Shown in pieces: positions 24,186-39,362 of a stretch of 64,000 nt of DNA. The notes under the pieces are model-generated. The model did not search any database. It worked only from the letters and a program-made list of their open reading frames with translations, and was not told the DNA's origin. The translations under genes and the position numbers were made by a program. The stretch comes from Klebsiella africana (lineage in GTDB: Bacteria; Pseudomonadota; Gammaproteobacteria; Enterobacterales; Enterobacteriaceae): contig NZ_CP084874.1 of assembly GCF_020526085.1 (NCBI RefSeq), positions 5,179,982-5,243,981 on the forward strand, written 5' to 3'. Positions within the stretch are counted from its first letter, which is position 1; the number at the start of each line of letters is the position of its first letter.

Positions 24186-25685
24186 ATGGCTCAAACACAT
24201 TTACTGGCTGAAAGAATTTCCCGGCTCAGCGCGGCACTTGAAAAAGGACTCTTTGAACGCAGTCATGCGATACGCCTCTGCCTGCTGGCGGCGCTCAGCG
24301 GCGAGAGCGTTTTTTTGCTCGGTCCGCCGGGGATCGCCAAAAGCCTGATTGCCCGCCGCCTAAAATTTGCCTTCCAGCAGGCGCGCGCGTTTGAATACCT
24401 CATGACCCGCTTCTCCACCCCGGAAGAGGTTTTTGGGCCACTGTCCATTCAGGCGCTGAAAGATGAAGGCCGTTACGAACGTTTAACCGCCGGCTACCTG
24501 CCGGAAGCGGAAATCGTGTTTCTCGATGAAATATGGAAAGCAGGCCCGGCTATCCTCAACACCCTACTGACGGCGATTAACGAACGTCATTTCCGCAACG
24601 GCGCGCACGAAGAGAAAATCCCGATGCGTCTGCTGGTGGCCGCGTCGAACGAACTTCCCGAAGCTGACAGCAGCCTGGAAGCACTGTATGACCGTATGCT
24701 GATCCGTCTGTGGCTCGATAAGGTGCAGGATAAAGGCAATTTCCGTTCAATGCTGCTGAGCCAGCAGGATGAAAACAGCAATCCGGTCCCCAGCGCTTTA
24801 CAGGTCAGTGACGAGGAATTTACCCAATGGCAGCAGCAGATCGGCAATATCAAACTGCCGGACGCTGTGTTTGAGCTGATATTCCAGCTCCGCCAGCAGC
24901 TGGACGCCCTGCCAAATGCTCCGTATGTGTCAGATCGCCGCTGGAAAAAAGCCATACGCCTGCTGCAGGCCAGCGCCTTCTTCAGCGGCCGCGACAGTAT
25001 CGCGCCGATTGACCTGATCCTGCTGAAAGATTGTCTGTGGCACAACGTCGAAAGTATGAACCTGATGTCGCAGCAGCTGGAAACGCTAATGACCTGTCAC
25101 GCCTGGCAACAGCAGGCGATGCTGACGCGACTGGGAGCGATTGTGCAGCGACGCATTCAGATCCAACAGCAGCAAAGCGACAAAACGGCGCTGAAGGTCA
25201 CCCGCCTTGGCGGGATGTTTAGCCGTAAGCCGCATTATGAACTGCCAGCGGAGATTCAGGGGGCAACCCTGACGCTGCTGCTGCAGCAGCCGCTCAAACT
25301 TCATGATATGGAAGTGATACATATCACCTTCGAGCGCGATGCTTTATCTAGTTGGCTGGAAAAGGGCGGCGAGATCCGCGGAAAGCTTAACGGGATCGGC
25401 TTTCCCCAACTGCTTAATATGGATGTCGACACCAGCCAGCACCTGGTGGTCCGCGACGTCAGCCTGCAGGGCTCACGCCTCGCGCTGCCCGGCAGCGCAG
25501 CGCAGGAGAATATGCCGGCGGAAATTCGCCAGCAGCTGGAAGCGCTGGATGATGAGTGGCACCAGCAACATAACCGCTTCAGCGAGCAGCAAAAGTGCCT
25601 GTTTATCCCGGTCGAGTGGCTGGGAAGAATTGAAGCCAGCCTGCAGGACGTCGGCGCGCAGATTAAACAGGCGAAGCAGCCATGA
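24186..25685 (+). CDS. ravA: MoxR-family AAA+ ATPase RavA
   Basis: A 499-residue AAA+ ATPase. Walker A GPPGIAKS lies near residue 45-52, Walker [10 protein letters not shown] near 111, and the sensor 1 segment [20 protein letters not shown] follows. The C-terminal part holds the LARA insertion that binds lysine decarboxylase LdcI in E. coli. I chose the ATG at 24186 ([11 protein letters not shown]) by homology; the open frame runs 62 codons further upstream without similarity. It overlaps viaA by 4 bases and the two proteins act together, affecting respiration and aminoglycoside sensitivity. Confidence 0.94.
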   Translation: MAQTHLLAERISRLSAALEKGLFERSHAIRLCLLAALSGESVFLLGPPGIAKSLIARRLKFAFQQARAFEYLMTRFSTPEEVFGPLSIQALKDEGRYERLTAGYLPEAEIVFLDEIWKAGPAILNTLLTAINERHFRNGAHEEKIPMRLLVAASNELPEADSSLEALYDRMLIRLWLDKVQDKGNFRSMLLSQQDENSNPVPSALQVSDEEFTQWQQQIGNIKLPDAVFELIFQLRQQLDALPNAPYVSDRRWKKAIRLLQASAFFSGRDSIAPIDLILLKDCLWHNVESMNLMSQQLETLMTCHAWQQQAMLTRLGAIVQRRIQIQQQQSDKTALKVTRLGGMFSRKPHYELPAEIQGATLTLLLQQPLKLHDMEVIHITFERDALSSWLEKGGEIRGKLNGIGFPQLLNMDVDTSQHLVVRDVSLQGSRLALPGSAAQENMPAEIRQQLEALDDEWHQQHNRFSEQQKCLFIPVEWLGRIEASLQDVGAQIKQAKQP

Positions 25686-27130
25686 CGCTCGATATGCTGA
25701 ATGTCATGCTGGCAGTCAGCGAAGAGGGAATGATCGAGGAGATGCTGCTGGCGCTGCTGGCCTCTCCTCAGCTGGCGATTTTCTTTGAAAAATTTCCCCG
25801 GCTGAAAAACATCATCGCGGCAGATATTCCACGCTGGCGGGAAGCCGTTCGCGCTCGCTTAAAAGAAGTTAACATCCCGCCGGATCTGGACGTCGAAGTG
25901 CAAACCTATCAGCAGGCTCAGCTGCTCTCTACCTCGCAGTTTATCGTCCAGCTTCCACAGATCCTCGGCAAACTGCACCAGCTCCAGTCCCCTTTTGCCG
26001 CCCAGGCGCAGAAGCTGGTGGACGACAATGCCACCTTTACTCCGGCGCTGCATACGCTGTTTTTACAGCGCTGGCGCCTGAGCCTGGTGGTGCAAGCCAC
26101 CAGCCTTAACCAGCAGCTGCTGGATGAGGAGCGCGACCAGTTGCTCAGTGAGGTCCAGGAACGAATGACGCTCAGCGGTCAGCTCGATCCAGTGCTGGCG
26201 GACAATGACACCGCCGCCGGACGCCTGTGGGACATGAGCGCTGGCGAACTCAAACGAGGCGACTACCAGCTGATCGTGCGCTATGGCGATTTTCTTAACC
26301 AGCAACCGGAACTGCTGCAGCTGGCGGAACAGCTGGGGCGTTCACGGGAAGCGAAATCCGTCCCGAAAAAAGATGCGCCGATGGAAACTTTCCGCAGCCT
26401 GGTACGCGAACCGGCGACGGTGCCAGAGCAGGTCGACGGCCTCCAGCAGAGCGATGATATTCTGCGCCTGCTGCCGCCGGAGCTGGCGACGCTCGGCATC
26501 ACGGAGCTGGAGTTTGAATTTTATCGCAAGCTGGTGGAGAAGCAGTTGCTCACTTACCGGCTGCACGGCGACGCCTGGCGCGAGAAAATCACCGAACGCC
26601 CGGTGACGCGCCAGGATTTTGATGAACAGCCGCGCGGGCCGTTCATTGTCTGCGTCGATACGTCAGGATCGATGGGCGGTTTTAACGAACAGTGCGCTAA
26701 GGCCTTTTGTCTGGCCCTGATGCGCATCGCGCTGGCCGATAACCGCCGCTGCTTTATTATGCTGTTCTCCAGCGAAGTGGTGCATTACGAGCTGACCAGC
26801 GAGAGCGGACTGGAGCAGGCGATCCGCTTCCTGAGCCAGCGTTTTCGCGGCGGTACCGATTTGGCCAGCTGTTTTCGCGCCATTATTGAACGTCTGCAAA
26901 ACCCGCAATGGGTGGATGCCGATGCTGTCGTGATCTCTGACTTTATTGCCCAGCGGTTGCCGGATGAGGTGATTGCTCAGGTGGGGGAGTTACAGCGTAA
27001 GCATCAGCACCGTTTTCACGCGGTGGCGATGTCGGTACATGGCAAGCCCGGTATCATGCGTATCTTCGATCATATCTGGCGCTTTGATACCGGGTTGCGT
27101 AGCCGCCTGCTGCGACGCTGGCGGCGATAA
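25682..27130 (+). CDS. viaA: VWA-domain protein ViaA, RavA partner
   Basis: A 482-residue protein with a helical N-terminal half and a C-terminal von Willebrand factor A domain. The MIDAS motif DTSGSMGG lies near residue 325, with further metal ligands at GGTDL and near VVISDF. ViaA stimulates RavA ATPase activity in E. coli, and the pair interacts with fumarate reductase and membranes. The ATGA overlap with ravA indicates translational coupling. It converges on asnA with a 2-bp gap. Confidence 0.94.
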   Translation: MTLDMLNVMLAVSEEGMIEEMLLALLASPQLAIFFEKFPRLKNIIAADIPRWREAVRARLKEVNIPPDLDVEVQTYQQAQLLSTSQFIVQLPQILGKLHQLQSPFAAQAQKLVDDNATFTPALHTLFLQRWRLSLVVQATSLNQQLLDEERDQLLSEVQERMTLSGQLDPVLADNDTAAGRLWDMSAGELKRGDYQLIVRYGDFLNQQPELLQLAEQLGRSREAKSVPKKDAPMETFRSLVREPATVPEQVDGLQQSDDILRLLPPELATLGITELEFEFYRKLVEKQLLTYRLHGDAWREKITERPVTRQDFDEQPRGPFIVCVDTSGSMGGFNEQCAKAFCLALMRIALADNRRCFIMLFSSEVVHYELTSESGLEQAIRFLSQRFRGGTDLASCFRAIIERLQNPQWVDADAVVISDFIAQRLPDEVIAQVGELQRKHQHRFHAVAMSVHGKPGIMRIFDHIWRFDTGLRSRLLRRWRR

Positions 27131-27132
27131 CG

Positions 27133-28125
27133 TTACAACAGAGCGGAAACGCTTTCGCGAACCTGCGCTGGCCATACGCCGCACTGCACCTGACCGATAT
27201 GGTCAAGCTGCAGCAACAGCATCGTCAAACGAGACTGGCCAATGCCGCCGCCGATAGTCTGCGGCATCTCACCACGCAACAGCGCCTGGTGCCACTCCAG
27301 TTTCAGACGATCTTCATCGCCGGTCAGCGCCAGCTGGCGTTTCAGCGCTTCGGCATCAACGCGGATCCCCATTGAAGAGATCTCGAACGCATCCTCCAGC
27401 ACCGGGTTCCACACCAGGATATCGCCGTTCAGACCGGCAAAACCTTCAGAAACCTCAGTACTCCAGTCATCATAATCCGGCGCACGGACGTCGTGACGCT
27501 TGCCATCAGATAGTTTGCCGCCGATACCGATTAAGAAAACAGCGCCCAGCTCTTTGGCAATCGCCCGCTCGCGGCCTTTGGCGTCAAGATCCGGATAGCG
27601 GCTCAGCAGCTCCTGGCTGTGAACAAAGTGAATCTGTTCCGGCAGAAATGGCGTCAGACCAAATTCCTGACTGACCGCCAGCTCGGTGGCTTTGATCCCG
27701 GCGTAAATCGCCTCGACGGTTGCCTTTAGGGTGCCGACGTGACGCTCTTCATCCCCCATCACGCGCTCCCAGTCCCACTGGTCGACATAGACGGAATGGA
27801 TCGGTGTCAGACGGTCTTCATCGGGGCGAAGGGCCTTCATATGCGTGTACAGCCCTTCGCCCGCGCTGAAGTCGTGTTGTCCCAGGGTTTGACGCTTCCA
27901 CTTCGCCAGTGAATGAACCACTTCGAACTGGGCGTCGGGCAGTGTTTTCACTTTTACCTGAACCGCTTTCTCGCAGCCGGACAAGTTATCCTGCGTCCCA
28001 TCACCCACACGGCTTAAGATTGGCGCCTGGACTTCAATCAGGCCAAGCTTCTCTTCCAGCTGACGGGAAAAGTGGGATTTAACGAAACTGATCTGGCGTT
28101 GTTTTGCGATATATACGGTTTTCAT
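27133..28125 (-). CDS. asnA: Aspartate-ammonia ligase (asparagine synthetase A)
   Basis: A 330-residue class II aminoacyl-tRNA-synthetase-like enzyme making asparagine from aspartate, ammonia and ATP. Motifs include [13 protein letters not shown] and the C-terminal [17 protein letters not shown]-binding segment. It is divergent from asnC across a 152-bp region; in E. coli AsnC activates asnA when asparagine is low. Confidence 0.97.
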   Translation of the reverse strand: MKTVYIAKQRQISFVKSHFSRQLEEKLGLIEVQAPILSRVGDGTQDNLSGCEKAVQVKVKTLPDAQFEVVHSLAKWKRQTLGQHDFSAGEGLYTHMKALRPDEDRLTPIHSVYVDQWDWERVMGDEERHVGTLKATVEAIYAGIKATELAVSQEFGLTPFLPEQIHFVHSQELLSRYPDLDAKGRERAIAKELGAVFLIGIGGKLSDGKRHDVRAPDYDDWSTEVSEGFAGLNGDILVWNPVLEDAFEISSMGIRVDAEALKRQLALTGDEDRLKLEWHQALLRGEMPQTIGGGIGQSRLTMLLLQLDHIGQVQCGVWPAQVRESVSALL

Positions 28126-28277
28126 TTTTTATGACTCCTGCGTCCTGTTGCCATTGATTAAGCAACAAAACAGCGCCCCAATACAATAATCAATCAATAA
28201 AAAGCCGCATCAACTTTTAATTCATTAAAATATGGCGCTAAAATAGTAAGAACCCTCAAACTTCATAAGAAAAAGAT

Positions 28278-28736
28278 ATGGAAAATTATCAGATCGACAA
28301 TCTGGACCGCGGCATTCTTGATGCGCTGATGGCTAACGCCCGTACCGCCTATGCCGAACTGGCCAAACAGTTCAGCGTCAGCCCGGGCACCATTCACGTA
28401 CGCGTCGAAAAGATGAAGCAGGCGGGCATTATTACCGGTGCGCGTATAGATGTTAGCCCCAAGCAGCTGGGATACGACGTTGGGTGCTTCATCGGCATTA
28501 TTCTAAAAAGCGCCAAAGACTACCCCTCCGCCCTCGCCCGCCTGGAAAGTCTGGAGGAGGTTACCGAGGCTTACTACACCACCGGCCACTACAGCATCTT
28601 TATTAAGGTGATGTGTAAATCCATCGATGCTCTGCAGCAGGTACTTATCAACAAGATTCAAACAATCGATGAAATTCAATCCACTGAAACGCTGATCGTG
28701 CTGCAGAACCCGATCATGCGTACCATCAAGCCCTAA
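28278..28736 (+). CDS. asnC: Lrp-family transcriptional activator AsnC
   Basis: A 152-residue feast/famine regulator. The helix-turn-helix (about residues 20-43, ELAKQFSVSPGTIHVRVEKM) is followed by a RAM ligand domain that binds asparagine. It activates the divergent asnA gene and represses itself in E. coli. It lies between asnA and mioC, its usual position beside oriC. Confidence 0.96.
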   Translation: MENYQIDNLDRGILDALMANARTAYAELAKQFSVSPGTIHVRVEKMKQAGIITGARIDVSPKQLGYDVGCFIGIILKSAKDYPSALARLESLEEVTEAYYTTGHYSIFIKVMCKSIDALQQVLINKIQTIDEIQSTETLIVLQNPIMRTIKP

Positions 28737-28757
28737 TCGCTTTTTTTAATCCCACAT

Positions 28758-28797
28758 TTTTCCACAGGTAGATCCCAGCTCGCTCACAGCGTACAAT
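28758..28797 (+). promoter_or_regulatory. mioC promoter with DnaA box
   Basis: TTTTCCACA (28758-28766) fits the DnaA 9-mer consensus TTWTNCACA and lies just upstream of a TACAAT -10 hexamer at 28792-28797. In E. coli the mioC promoter is repressed by DnaA at this position, and its transcription enters oriC. Confidence 0.7.
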
Positions 28798-28835
28798 ACG
28801 CCACTCTGAACAGTTGAGCGGGCGATCGGCGATCT

Positions 28836-29276
28836 ATGGCAGACATTACACTTATCAGCGGCAGCACCCTGGGCAGTGCGGAATATGTAGCAGAACATCT
28901 GGCGGAAAAGCTGGAAGAAGCGGGCTATAGCACTGACATCCAGCACGGTCCGCTGGTGGACGATCTGCAGGCGCAAGGGATCTGGTTAGTGATCTCTTCC
29001 ACCCATGGCGCCGGGGACATTCCCGACAACCTGGTTCCCTTCTATGACGCGCTGCAGGAGAAGCAGGTCGATCTTTCCGCCGTGCGCTTTGGCGCCATCG
29101 GGATCGGCAGCCGCGAATACGACACCTTTTGTGGCGCGATCGATAAAGTAGAAGCGGCGCTGAAGGACTGCGGGGCAAAACAGATCGGTGAGACGCTGAA
29201 GATCAACGTCCTGGAACACGAAATTCCGGAGGATCCGGCGGAAATCTGGCTGGGATCCTGGAAAAATTTGCTCTGA
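28836..29276 (+). CDS. mioC: Flavodoxin-like protein MioC
   Basis: A 146-residue FMN-binding flavodoxin-fold protein; E. coli MioC supports biotin synthase in vitro. The phosphate-binding loop is SGSTLGSAEYVAEHL at the N-terminus and the second FMN loop is STHGAGDIPDN near residue 55. It is transcribed toward oriC, which begins about 25 bp after its stop. Confidence 0.96.
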   Translation: MADITLISGSTLGSAEYVAEHLAEKLEEAGYSTDIQHGPLVDDLQAQGIWLVISSTHGAGDIPDNLVPFYDALQEKQVDLSAVRFGAIGIGSREYDTFCGAIDKVEAALKDCGAKQIGETLKINVLEHEIPEDPAEIWLGSWKNLL

Positions 29277-29301
29277 GAATTGTAAAGATCGTCCGATCTT
29301 C

Positions 29302-29562
29302 TGTGGATAACCATGCTTAAAAGCTTGGATCAACCGGTAGTTATCCAAAGAATAACCGTAGTATGGTTTTTGTGCTGTGTATAACCCTTCATTCTGATCC
29401 CAGCTTATACGGACCAGGATCACCGATCATTCACAGATAGTGATCCTTCTTAAGTTTTTGATCTTACTTAATGGATCCGACTTATCCACAAAGAGAGTCG
29501 ATCCTAATAAGAGATCACAATAGAACAGATCTCTATATAAAGATCTTCTTTTTAATAGTCAG
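29302..29562. other. oriC: Chromosomal replication origin oriC
   Basis: DnaA boxes on this strand: R4 TGTGGATAA (29302-29310), R2 TTATCCAAA (29341-29349), R5/M TGTGTATAA (29376-29384), R1 TTATCCACA (29482-29490). The AT-rich unwinding element with three GATC-containing 13-mers lies at about 29503-29545, next to mnmG. I count 14 GATC Dam/SeqA sites between 29287 and 29575. The order and spacing follow E. coli oriC. The region between mioC and mnmG holds no gene. The limits given are the first DnaA box and the last 13-mer region. Confidence 0.96.
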
Positions 29563-29657
29563 GATCCCGGAGTCTTTCTCGAAAGCCTAAAGTTGAGTAG
29601 AATCCACGGCCCGGGCTTCAATCCATTTCCACACCGCGTTATGCGAGGCAGACCACC

Positions 29658-31547
29658 ATGTTTTATCAGGATCCTTTTGACGTCATTATCATTGGCGGGG
29701 GTCATGCAGGCACTGAGGCCGCAATGGCCGCAGCGCGTATGGGTCAACAGACCCTGCTTTTGACACACAATATCGACACGCTGGGGCAGATGAGCTGCAA
29801 CCCGGCAATTGGCGGCATTGGGAAAGGACACCTGGTAAAAGAAGTGGACGCGCTCGGCGGTTTGATGGCCAAAGCGATCGATCAGGCTGGCATTCAGTTT
29901 AGGATACTAAACGCCAGCAAAGGGCCCGCTGTGCGCGCTACCCGCGCCCAGGCCGACCGCGTGCTGTACCGTCAGGCGGTGCGTACTGCGCTGGAGAACC
30001 AGCCTAATCTGATGATCTTCCAGCAGGCGGTGGAAGATCTGATTGTCGAAAACGATCGCGTCGTGGGCGCCGTCACTCAGATGGGCCTCAAATTCCGAGC
30101 GAAAGCGGTGGTACTGACCGTTGGGACCTTCCTGGATGGCAAAATTCATATTGGTCTGGACAACTACAGCGGCGGCCGCGCCGGCGATCCGCCGTCAATC
30201 CCGCTGTCTCGTCGACTGCGTGAACTGCCGCTGCGCGTAAGCCGCCTGAAAACGGGTACCCCGCCGCGTATTGACGCGCGCACCATCGATTTTAGCGTGC
30301 TGGCACAACAGCACGGCGATAATCCGATGCCGGTGTTCTCGTTTATGGGATCCGCCGACCAGCATCCGCGTCAGGTGCCGTGCTACATCACGCACACTAA
30401 CGAGAAAACTCACGACGTGATCCGCAATAATCTCGATCGCAGCCCTATGTACGCCGGGGTGATCGAGGGGATCGGGCCACGCTATTGTCCGTCGATCGAA
30501 GACAAAGTCATGCGCTTTGCCGATCGCAATCAGCATCAGATCTTCCTTGAACCGGAAGGCCTGACCTCAAACGAAATTTATCCGAACGGCATCTCCACCA
30601 GCCTGCCGTTTGATGTGCAAATGCAAATCGTCCGCTCAATGCAGGGGATGGAGAACGCGCGAATCGTCCGTCCTGGCTACGCCATTGAGTACGATTTCTT
30701 CGACCCGCGCGATCTGAAGCCAACGCTTGAAAGCAAATTTATTCAGGGTCTGTTCTTCGCCGGCCAAATCAACGGTACCACCGGTTATGAAGAAGCGGCG
30801 GCTCAGGGGCTGCTGGCTGGTCTTAACGCCGCCCGCTTCTCTGCGGAAAAAGAGGGCTGGGCGCCGCGTCGCGATCAGGCTTACCTCGGCGTGCTGGTGG
30901 ACGACCTGTGTACTCTGGGTACCAAAGAGCCGTACCGCATGTTCACCTCGCGTGCCGAATATCGCCTGATGTTGCGTGAAGATAACGCCGATCTGCGTTT
31001 GACCGAACAAGGTCGCGAGCTGGGGCTGGTGGATGATGAACGCTGGGCGCGCTACAACGAGAAGCTGGAAAGCATTGAACGTGAACGCCAGCGTCTGAAA
31101 TCGACCTGGGTGAACCCGCAGGCCGAAAGCGCCGCCGAAGTGAACGTTCACCTGACCGCGCCGTTGTCGCGTGAAGCCAGCGGTGAAGATCTGCTGCGCC
31201 GTCCGGAAATGACCTATGAGCAGCTGGTTCGTCTTTCGCCGTTCGCGCCGGGTCTGCAGGATCAACAGGCGGCTGAACAGGTTGAGATCCAGGTGAAATA
31301 TGAAGGTTATATCGCGCGCCAGCAGGATGAGATCGAGAAACAGCAGCGCAACGAGAACACCTTACTCCCGGCGACGCTCGACTATCGCCAGGTTACCGGG
31401 CTGTCAAACGAGGTAATCGCCAAACTGAACGACCATAAACCGTCGTCGATAGGGCAGGCGTCACGTATTTCCGGGATCACCCCGGCAGCGATCTCTATTT
31501 TGCTGGTTTGGCTGAAAAAGCAGGGCATGCTGCGTCGTAGCGCCTGA
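29658..31547 (+). CDS. mnmG: tRNA uridine-5-carboxymethylaminomethyl modification enzyme MnmG (GidA)
   Basis: A 629-residue FAD-binding protein that with MnmE (encoded at 59.4 kb) installs the cmnm5 group on the wobble uridine of several tRNAs. The dinucleotide-binding motif [19 protein letters not shown] is at residues about 11-29. The motif [15 protein letters not shown] follows, and [12 protein letters not shown] lies near residue 350. It is the first gene to the right of oriC. Length equals E. coli MnmG (629). Confidence 0.97.
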   Translation: MFYQDPFDVIIIGGGHAGTEAAMAAARMGQQTLLLTHNIDTLGQMSCNPAIGGIGKGHLVKEVDALGGLMAKAIDQAGIQFRILNASKGPAVRATRAQADRVLYRQAVRTALENQPNLMIFQQAVEDLIVENDRVVGAVTQMGLKFRAKAVVLTVGTFLDGKIHIGLDNYSGGRAGDPPSIPLSRRLRELPLRVSRLKTGTPPRIDARTIDFSVLAQQHGDNPMPVFSFMGSADQHPRQVPCYITHTNEKTHDVIRNNLDRSPMYAGVIEGIGPRYCPSIEDKVMRFADRNQHQIFLEPEGLTSNEIYPNGISTSLPFDVQMQIVRSMQGMENARIVRPGYAIEYDFFDPRDLKPTLESKFIQGLFFAGQINGTTGYEEAAAQGLLAGLNAARFSAEKEGWAPRRDQAYLGVLVDDLCTLGTKEPYRMFTSRAEYRLMLREDNADLRLTEQGRELGLVDDERWARYNEKLESIERERQRLKSTWVNPQAESAAEVNVHLTAPLSREASGEDLLRRPEMTYEQLVRLSPFAPGLQDQQAAEQVEIQVKYEGYIARQQDEIEKQQRNENTLLPATLDYRQVTGLSNEVIAKLNDHKPSSIGQASRISGITPAAISILLVWLKKQGMLRRSA

Positions 31548-31608
31548 TTGCGGTAGCCTGCCAGCGCTGATTTCCCAGTTGCATAATCGGCGTTCGCCTT
31601 TATCATTC

Positions 31609-31641
31609 ATAGCCCGGTAAGCGTTAGCGCCTCCGGGCTCA
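31609..31641. repeat. REP-like palindrome between mnmG and rsmG
   Basis: AGCCCGGTAAGCGTTAGCG-CCTCCGGGCT folds into an interrupted hairpin and is followed by ATTATTTTTT, so it may also act as a partial terminator. It resembles one unit of the REP family seen elsewhere in this window. Confidence 0.55.
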
Positions 31642-31663
31642 TTATTTTTTGAAGGGATTTACC

Positions 31664-32287
31664 GTGCTCAACAAACTTTCTCGTCTGCTGGATGAAGCGG
31701 GTATTTCGCTCACCGATCACCAGAAAAATCAGCTGGTGGCTTACGTCGGGCTGCTCGATAAGTGGAACAAGGCCTATAACCTGACTTCCGTTCGCGATCC
31801 GAATGAGATGTTAGTGCGTCACATCCTCGACAGCATCATTGTGGCGCCTTACCTGCAGGGCTCGCGCTTTATCGATGTCGGGACCGGACCTGGGCTTCCA
31901 GGTATTCCACTTGCCATCGTGCGCCCGGAGTCGCATTTCACCTTGCTGGACAGTCTCGGCAAGCGTGTGCGCTTTCTGCGTCAGGTACAGCATGAGCTTA
32001 AGCTGGCTAACGTCACCCCGGTGCAGAGCCGCGTGGAAGCCTTCCCCGCCGAGCCGCCGTTTGACGGCGTGATAAGCCGCGCTTTCGCATCGCTCAATGA
32101 TATGGTGAGCTGGTGCCACCATCTGCCGGCAGAGAACGGGCATTTCTATGCGCTCAAAGGGTTAGCGCAAAAAGAAGAGATGGAAAGTCTGCCGGAAGGA
32201 TATGCCATTGCCGAGGTGATCGAGTTGCATGTTCCTCAGCTGGAAGGGGAGCGACACCTGGTGGTGATTACGCCAAAATCGCGTTAA
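31664..32287 (+). CDS. rsmG: 16S rRNA (guanine527-N7)-methyltransferase RsmG (GidB)
   Basis: A 207-residue SAM-dependent methyltransferase acting on G527 of 16S rRNA; loss gives low-level streptomycin resistance. The SAM motif [16 protein letters not shown] lies near residues 66-81. I chose the GTG at 31664 (reading MLNKLSRLL), with GAAGGGA 6-12 bases upstream, because it aligns with the E. coli start. Confidence 0.95.
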   Translation: MLNKLSRLLDEAGISLTDHQKNQLVAYVGLLDKWNKAYNLTSVRDPNEMLVRHILDSIIVAPYLQGSRFIDVGTGPGLPGIPLAIVRPESHFTLLDSLGKRVRFLRQVQHELKLANVTPVQSRVEAFPAEPPFDGVISRAFASLNDMVSWCHHLPAENGHFYALKGLAQKEEMESLPEGYAIAEVIELHVPQLEGERHLVVITPKSR

Positions 32288-32903
32288 TTTTTATCAAAAA
32301 ATGTGGAAAAAATGTGGCCCGCGCATGTTACAAAAATAAAAGGCGCCCCCCGATATTATCGGGCTGCATTTAACCATGTTTTTACTATGGCTTTTCTTGC
32401 GGTTAACTTTAGCTAAGTGATTCACTGATAAAATAGTCAACTTTGAAAATATCAGGGTGCTAAAAATCGACAATGATGAGTGACCTGTTGATGTTAAATT
32501 TTTATTATAAATGTCAATAAAAGGTTTTTATTGTATGTTGGGTTGTTTTAGATAATGACCTCACTTTTTATCTTGAATATCAAAAACATGAAAAATAGTG
32601 TTTTATGTCCTTGATTCATTAAAGGGCGCTTGAAATGTTTATTATGTGATCTAATGCACGCTTTAATTGCCGTGTTTCCTCGTTATTTGCAGTTTTGTAT
32701 GACCGCTCACAGAACGCTGAAATGCACGGAAAGTTGTCCGTTGGAAAATAATTAAACATTTATTCACTATTTTGCTACTTATTGTTTGAAATCACGGGGC
32801 GTCACCGTATAATTTGTCCGCTTTTTGATGCTTGACTCTTCGTCTTAAAGGACGTTTTATACGACACGCGACATACCTCAAAGGGAGCAGGAGTAAAAAC
32901 GTG
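32288..32903. other. rsmG-atpI intergenic region
   Basis: A gene-free, AT-rich stretch of 616 bp. A small hairpin CCCGAT-ATT-ATCGGG at 32349-32363 may end rsmG transcription. The main atp promoter lies near the right end. TGTGATCTAATGCACG at about 32645-32660 resembles half a CRP site but is not convincing. I find no supported small ORF. Confidence 0.55.
32786..32813 (+). promoter_or_regulatory. Main atp operon promoter
   Basis: TTGAAA (32786-32791) and TATAAT (32808-32813) are 16 bp apart, followed by TTGTCCGCTTTTTGATGC, very similar to the mapped E. coli atp promoter. It lies 91 bp upstream of atpI. Confidence 0.8.
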
Positions 32904-34108
<1,205 letters not shown>

Positions 34109-34138
34109 TTTTTACCAACACTACTACGTTTTAACTGA

Positions 34139-34404
<266 letters not shown>

Positions 34405-34446
34405 TAGAAACCTAAGCCACAGAGTTAATTAAAGAGGTATTGTGCT

Positions 34447-34917
34447 GTGAACATGAACGCAACAATCCTCGGCCAGGCCATCGCGTTTGTTATCTTCGTA
34501 TGGTTCTGCATGAAGTACGTATGGCCGCCTTTAATGGCTGCCATCGAAAAACGCCAGAAAGAGATTTCTGACGGTTTAGCTTCTGCAGAACGCGCTAAGA
34601 AAGATTTGGACCTTGCACAGGCCAACGCGACCGACCAGCTGAAAAAAGCGAAAGCGGAAGCCCAGGTAATCATTGAGCAGGCGAACAAGCGCCGCTCTCA
34701 GATTCTGGACGAAGCTAAAGCTGAAGCAGAACAGGAACGCACCAAAATCGTTGCACAAGCGCAGGCTGAAATTGATGCTGAGCGTAAACGTGCTCGCGAG
34801 GAGCTGCGTAAGCAGGTCGCTATCCTGGCTGTTGCTGGCGCCGAGAAGATCATCGAACGTTCCGTGGATGAAGCTGCTAACAGCGACATCGTGGATAAAC
34901 TTGTCGCTGAACTGTAA
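34447..34917 (+). CDS. atpF: ATP synthase F0 subunit b
   Basis: A 156-residue stator subunit: one N-terminal membrane helix (residues about 5-25) and a long charged coiled coil rich in Ala, Glu and Lys that binds subunit delta. The start is GTG (GTGAACATGAAC, read MNMN), as in E. coli; AAAGAGG lies about 11 bases upstream. Confidence 0.96.
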   Translation: MNMNATILGQAIAFVIFVWFCMKYVWPPLMAAIEKRQKEISDGLASAERAKKDLDLAQANATDQLKKAKAEAQVIIEQANKRRSQILDEAKAEAEQERTKIVAQAQAEIDAERKRAREELRKQVAILAVAGAEKIIERSVDEAANSDIVDKLVAEL

Positions 34918-34931
34918 GGAGGGAGGGGCTG

Positions 34932-35465
34932 ATGTCTGAATTTGTAACGGTAGCTCGCCCCTACGCCAAAGCAGCTTTTGACTTTGCCGTCGAACACAAC
35001 AGTGTTGAACGCTGGCAGGATATGCTGGCGTTTGCCGCCGAAGTGACCAAAAACGACCAAATGGCAGAGCTTCTCTCCGGTGCTTTGGCGCCGGAAACGC
35101 TCTCAGAAGCGTTTATCGCTATCTGCGGCGAGCAACTCGACGAAAACGGCCAGAACCTGATTAAGGTGATGGCGGAAAATAATCGTCTGAAGGTGCTCCC
35201 GGACGTTCTTGAGCAATTCATTCACCTGCGCGCGGCCAGCGAGGCCATCGCAGAGGTAGAAGTAATATCTGCCAACCAACTGAGTGATGAACAGCTTGCC
35301 AGGATCGTCAGCGCGATGGAAAAACGTCTGTCACGCAAAGTTAAGCTGAATTGCAAAATCGATAAGTCTGTAATGGCAGGTATTATCATCCGTGCGGGTG
35401 ATATGGTCATTGATGGCAGCGTACGCGGCCGTCTTGATCGCCTTGCAGACGTCTTGCAGTCTTAA
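34932..35465 (+). CDS. atpH: ATP synthase F1 subunit delta
   Basis: A 177-residue peripheral-stalk subunit linking subunit b to the alpha3beta3 head. The conserved C-terminal segment ([24 protein letters not shown]) lies near residues 148-171. It follows atpF by 14 bp with a GGAGGGAGG ribosome-binding site. Confidence 0.97.
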   Translation: MSEFVTVARPYAKAAFDFAVEHNSVERWQDMLAFAAEVTKNDQMAELLSGALAPETLSEAFIAICGEQLDENGQNLIKVMAENNRLKVLPDVLEQFIHLRAASEAIAEVEVISANQLSDEQLARIVSAMEKRLSRKVKLNCKIDKSVMAGIIIRAGDMVIDGSVRGRLDRLADVLQS

Positions 35466-35477
35466 GGGGACTGGAGC

Positions 35478-37019
35478 ATGCAACTGAATTCCACCGAAAT
35501 CAGCGAACTGATCAAGCAGCGCATTGCTCAGTTCAATGTTGTGAGCGAAGCTCATAACGAAGGTACTATTGTTTCTGTAAGTGACGGTGTTATCCGCATT
35601 CACGGCCTTGCCGAATGTATGCAGGGCGAGATGATCTCCCTGCCGGGTAACCGTTACGCAATCGCACTGAACCTGGAGCGCGACTCCGTAGGTGCGGTAG
35701 TTATGGGTCCGTACGCCGACCTCGCCGAAGGCATGAAGGTGAAATGTACTGGCCGTATCCTGGAAGTTCCGGTTGGCCGTGGCCTGCTGGGCCGCGTGGT
35801 TAACACCCTGGGCGCGCCAATTGATGGTAAAGGTCCGCTGGAAAACGACGGTTTCTCCGCTGTTGAAGCGATCGCGCCAGGCGTAATCGAACGTCAGTCG
35901 GTCGATCAGCCGGTACAGACCGGTTATAAATCCGTTGACGCCATGATCCCAATCGGTCGTGGTCAGCGTGAGCTGATCATCGGCGACCGTCAGACCGGTA
36001 AAACGGCGCTGGCCATCGATGCCATCATCAACCAGCGTGATTCCGGCATTAAGTGCGTCTATGTCGCTATCGGTCAGAAAGCCTCCACTATTTCTAACGT
36101 GGTGCGCAAACTGGAAGAGCACGGCGCGCTGGCCAACACCATCGTGGTGGTAGCGACTGCATCTGAATCTGCTGCACTGCAATACCTGGCGCCATACGCC
36201 GGTTGCGCAATGGGCGAATACTTCCGCGACCGCGGTGAAGATGCGCTGATCGTTTACGATGACCTGTCTAAACAGGCTGTTGCTTACCGTCAGATCTCCC
36301 TGCTGCTCCGTCGTCCGCCAGGACGTGAAGCGTTCCCGGGCGACGTATTCTACCTCCACTCCCGTCTGCTGGAGCGTGCTGCGCGTGTTAACGCCGAATA
36401 CGTTGAAGCCTTCACCAAAGGTGAAGTGAAAGGGAAAACCGGTTCTCTGACCGCGCTGCCGATTATCGAAACGCAGGCGGGTGACGTTTCCGCATTCGTT
36501 CCGACCAACGTAATCTCCATTACCGATGGTCAGATCTTCCTGGAAACTAACCTGTTTAACGCTGGTATTCGTCCTGCGGTTAACCCGGGTATCTCCGTAT
36601 CCCGTGTTGGTGGTGCAGCGCAGACCAAGATCATGAAGAAACTGTCCGGTGGTATCCGTACCGCGCTGGCGCAGTATCGTGAACTGGCGGCGTTCTCCCA
36701 GTTTGCATCCGACCTTGACGATGCAACCCGCAAACAGCTGGACCACGGTCAGAAAGTGACCGAGCTGCTGAAACAGAAACAGTATGCGCCGATGTCCGTC
36801 GCGCAGCAGTCTCTGGTTCTGTTCGCAGCAGAACGTGGTTACCTGGCTGATGTAGAACTGGCGAAAATCGGTAGCTTCGAAGCCGCTCTGCTGGCTTACG
36901 TCGACCGTGATCACGCTCCGCTGATGCAAGAGATTAACCAGTCCGGTGGCTATAACGACGAAATCGAAGGCAAGCTGAAAGGCATCCTCGATTCCTTCAA
37001 AGCAACCCAGTCCTGGTAA
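35478..37019 (+). CDS. atpA: ATP synthase F1 subunit alpha
   Basis: A 513-residue non-catalytic nucleotide-binding subunit of F1. Walker [10 protein letters not shown] lies near residues 169-177, the Walker B-like [12 protein letters not shown] near 256-267, and the family signature [13 protein letters not shown] near 363-375. It lies 12 bp after atpH. Confidence 0.98.
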   Translation: MQLNSTEISELIKQRIAQFNVVSEAHNEGTIVSVSDGVIRIHGLAECMQGEMISLPGNRYAIALNLERDSVGAVVMGPYADLAEGMKVKCTGRILEVPVGRGLLGRVVNTLGAPIDGKGPLENDGFSAVEAIAPGVIERQSVDQPVQTGYKSVDAMIPIGRGQRELIIGDRQTGKTALAIDAIINQRDSGIKCVYVAIGQKASTISNVVRKLEEHGALANTIVVVATASESAALQYLAPYAGCAMGEYFRDRGEDALIVYDDLSKQAVAYRQISLLLRRPPGREAFPGDVFYLHSRLLERAARVNAEYVEAFTKGEVKGKTGSLTALPIIETQAGDVSAFVPTNVISITDGQIFLETNLFNAGIRPAVNPGISVSRVGGAAQTKIMKKLSGGIRTALAQYRELAAFSQFASDLDDATRKQLDHGQKVTELLKQKQYAPMSVAQQSLVLFAAERGYLADVELAKIGSFEAALLAYVDRDHAPLMQEINQSGGYNDEIEGKLKGILDSFKATQSW

Positions 37020-37069
37020 CGTCTGGCGGTCTGTCTTAGGGCAGGCCGCAAGGCATTGAGGAGAAGCTC

Positions 37070-39342
<2,273 letters not shown>

Positions 39343-39362
39343 CGCCTTAATCGGAGGGTGAT

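Noticed and set aside
32473..32520. 15-codon ORF (MMSDLLMLNFYYKCQ) in the rsmG-atpI gap
   Set aside because: No Shine-Dalgarno sequence or terminator nearby; expected by chance in AT-rich DNA.
32645..32660. CRP-like site in the atp upstream region
   Set aside because: Only one half-site (TGTGA) fits; the other (GCACG) is poor.
35331..36929. 532-codon open frame antisense to atpA
   Set aside because: Shadow of the highly biased codon use of atpA; no ribosome-binding site or recognisable domain.
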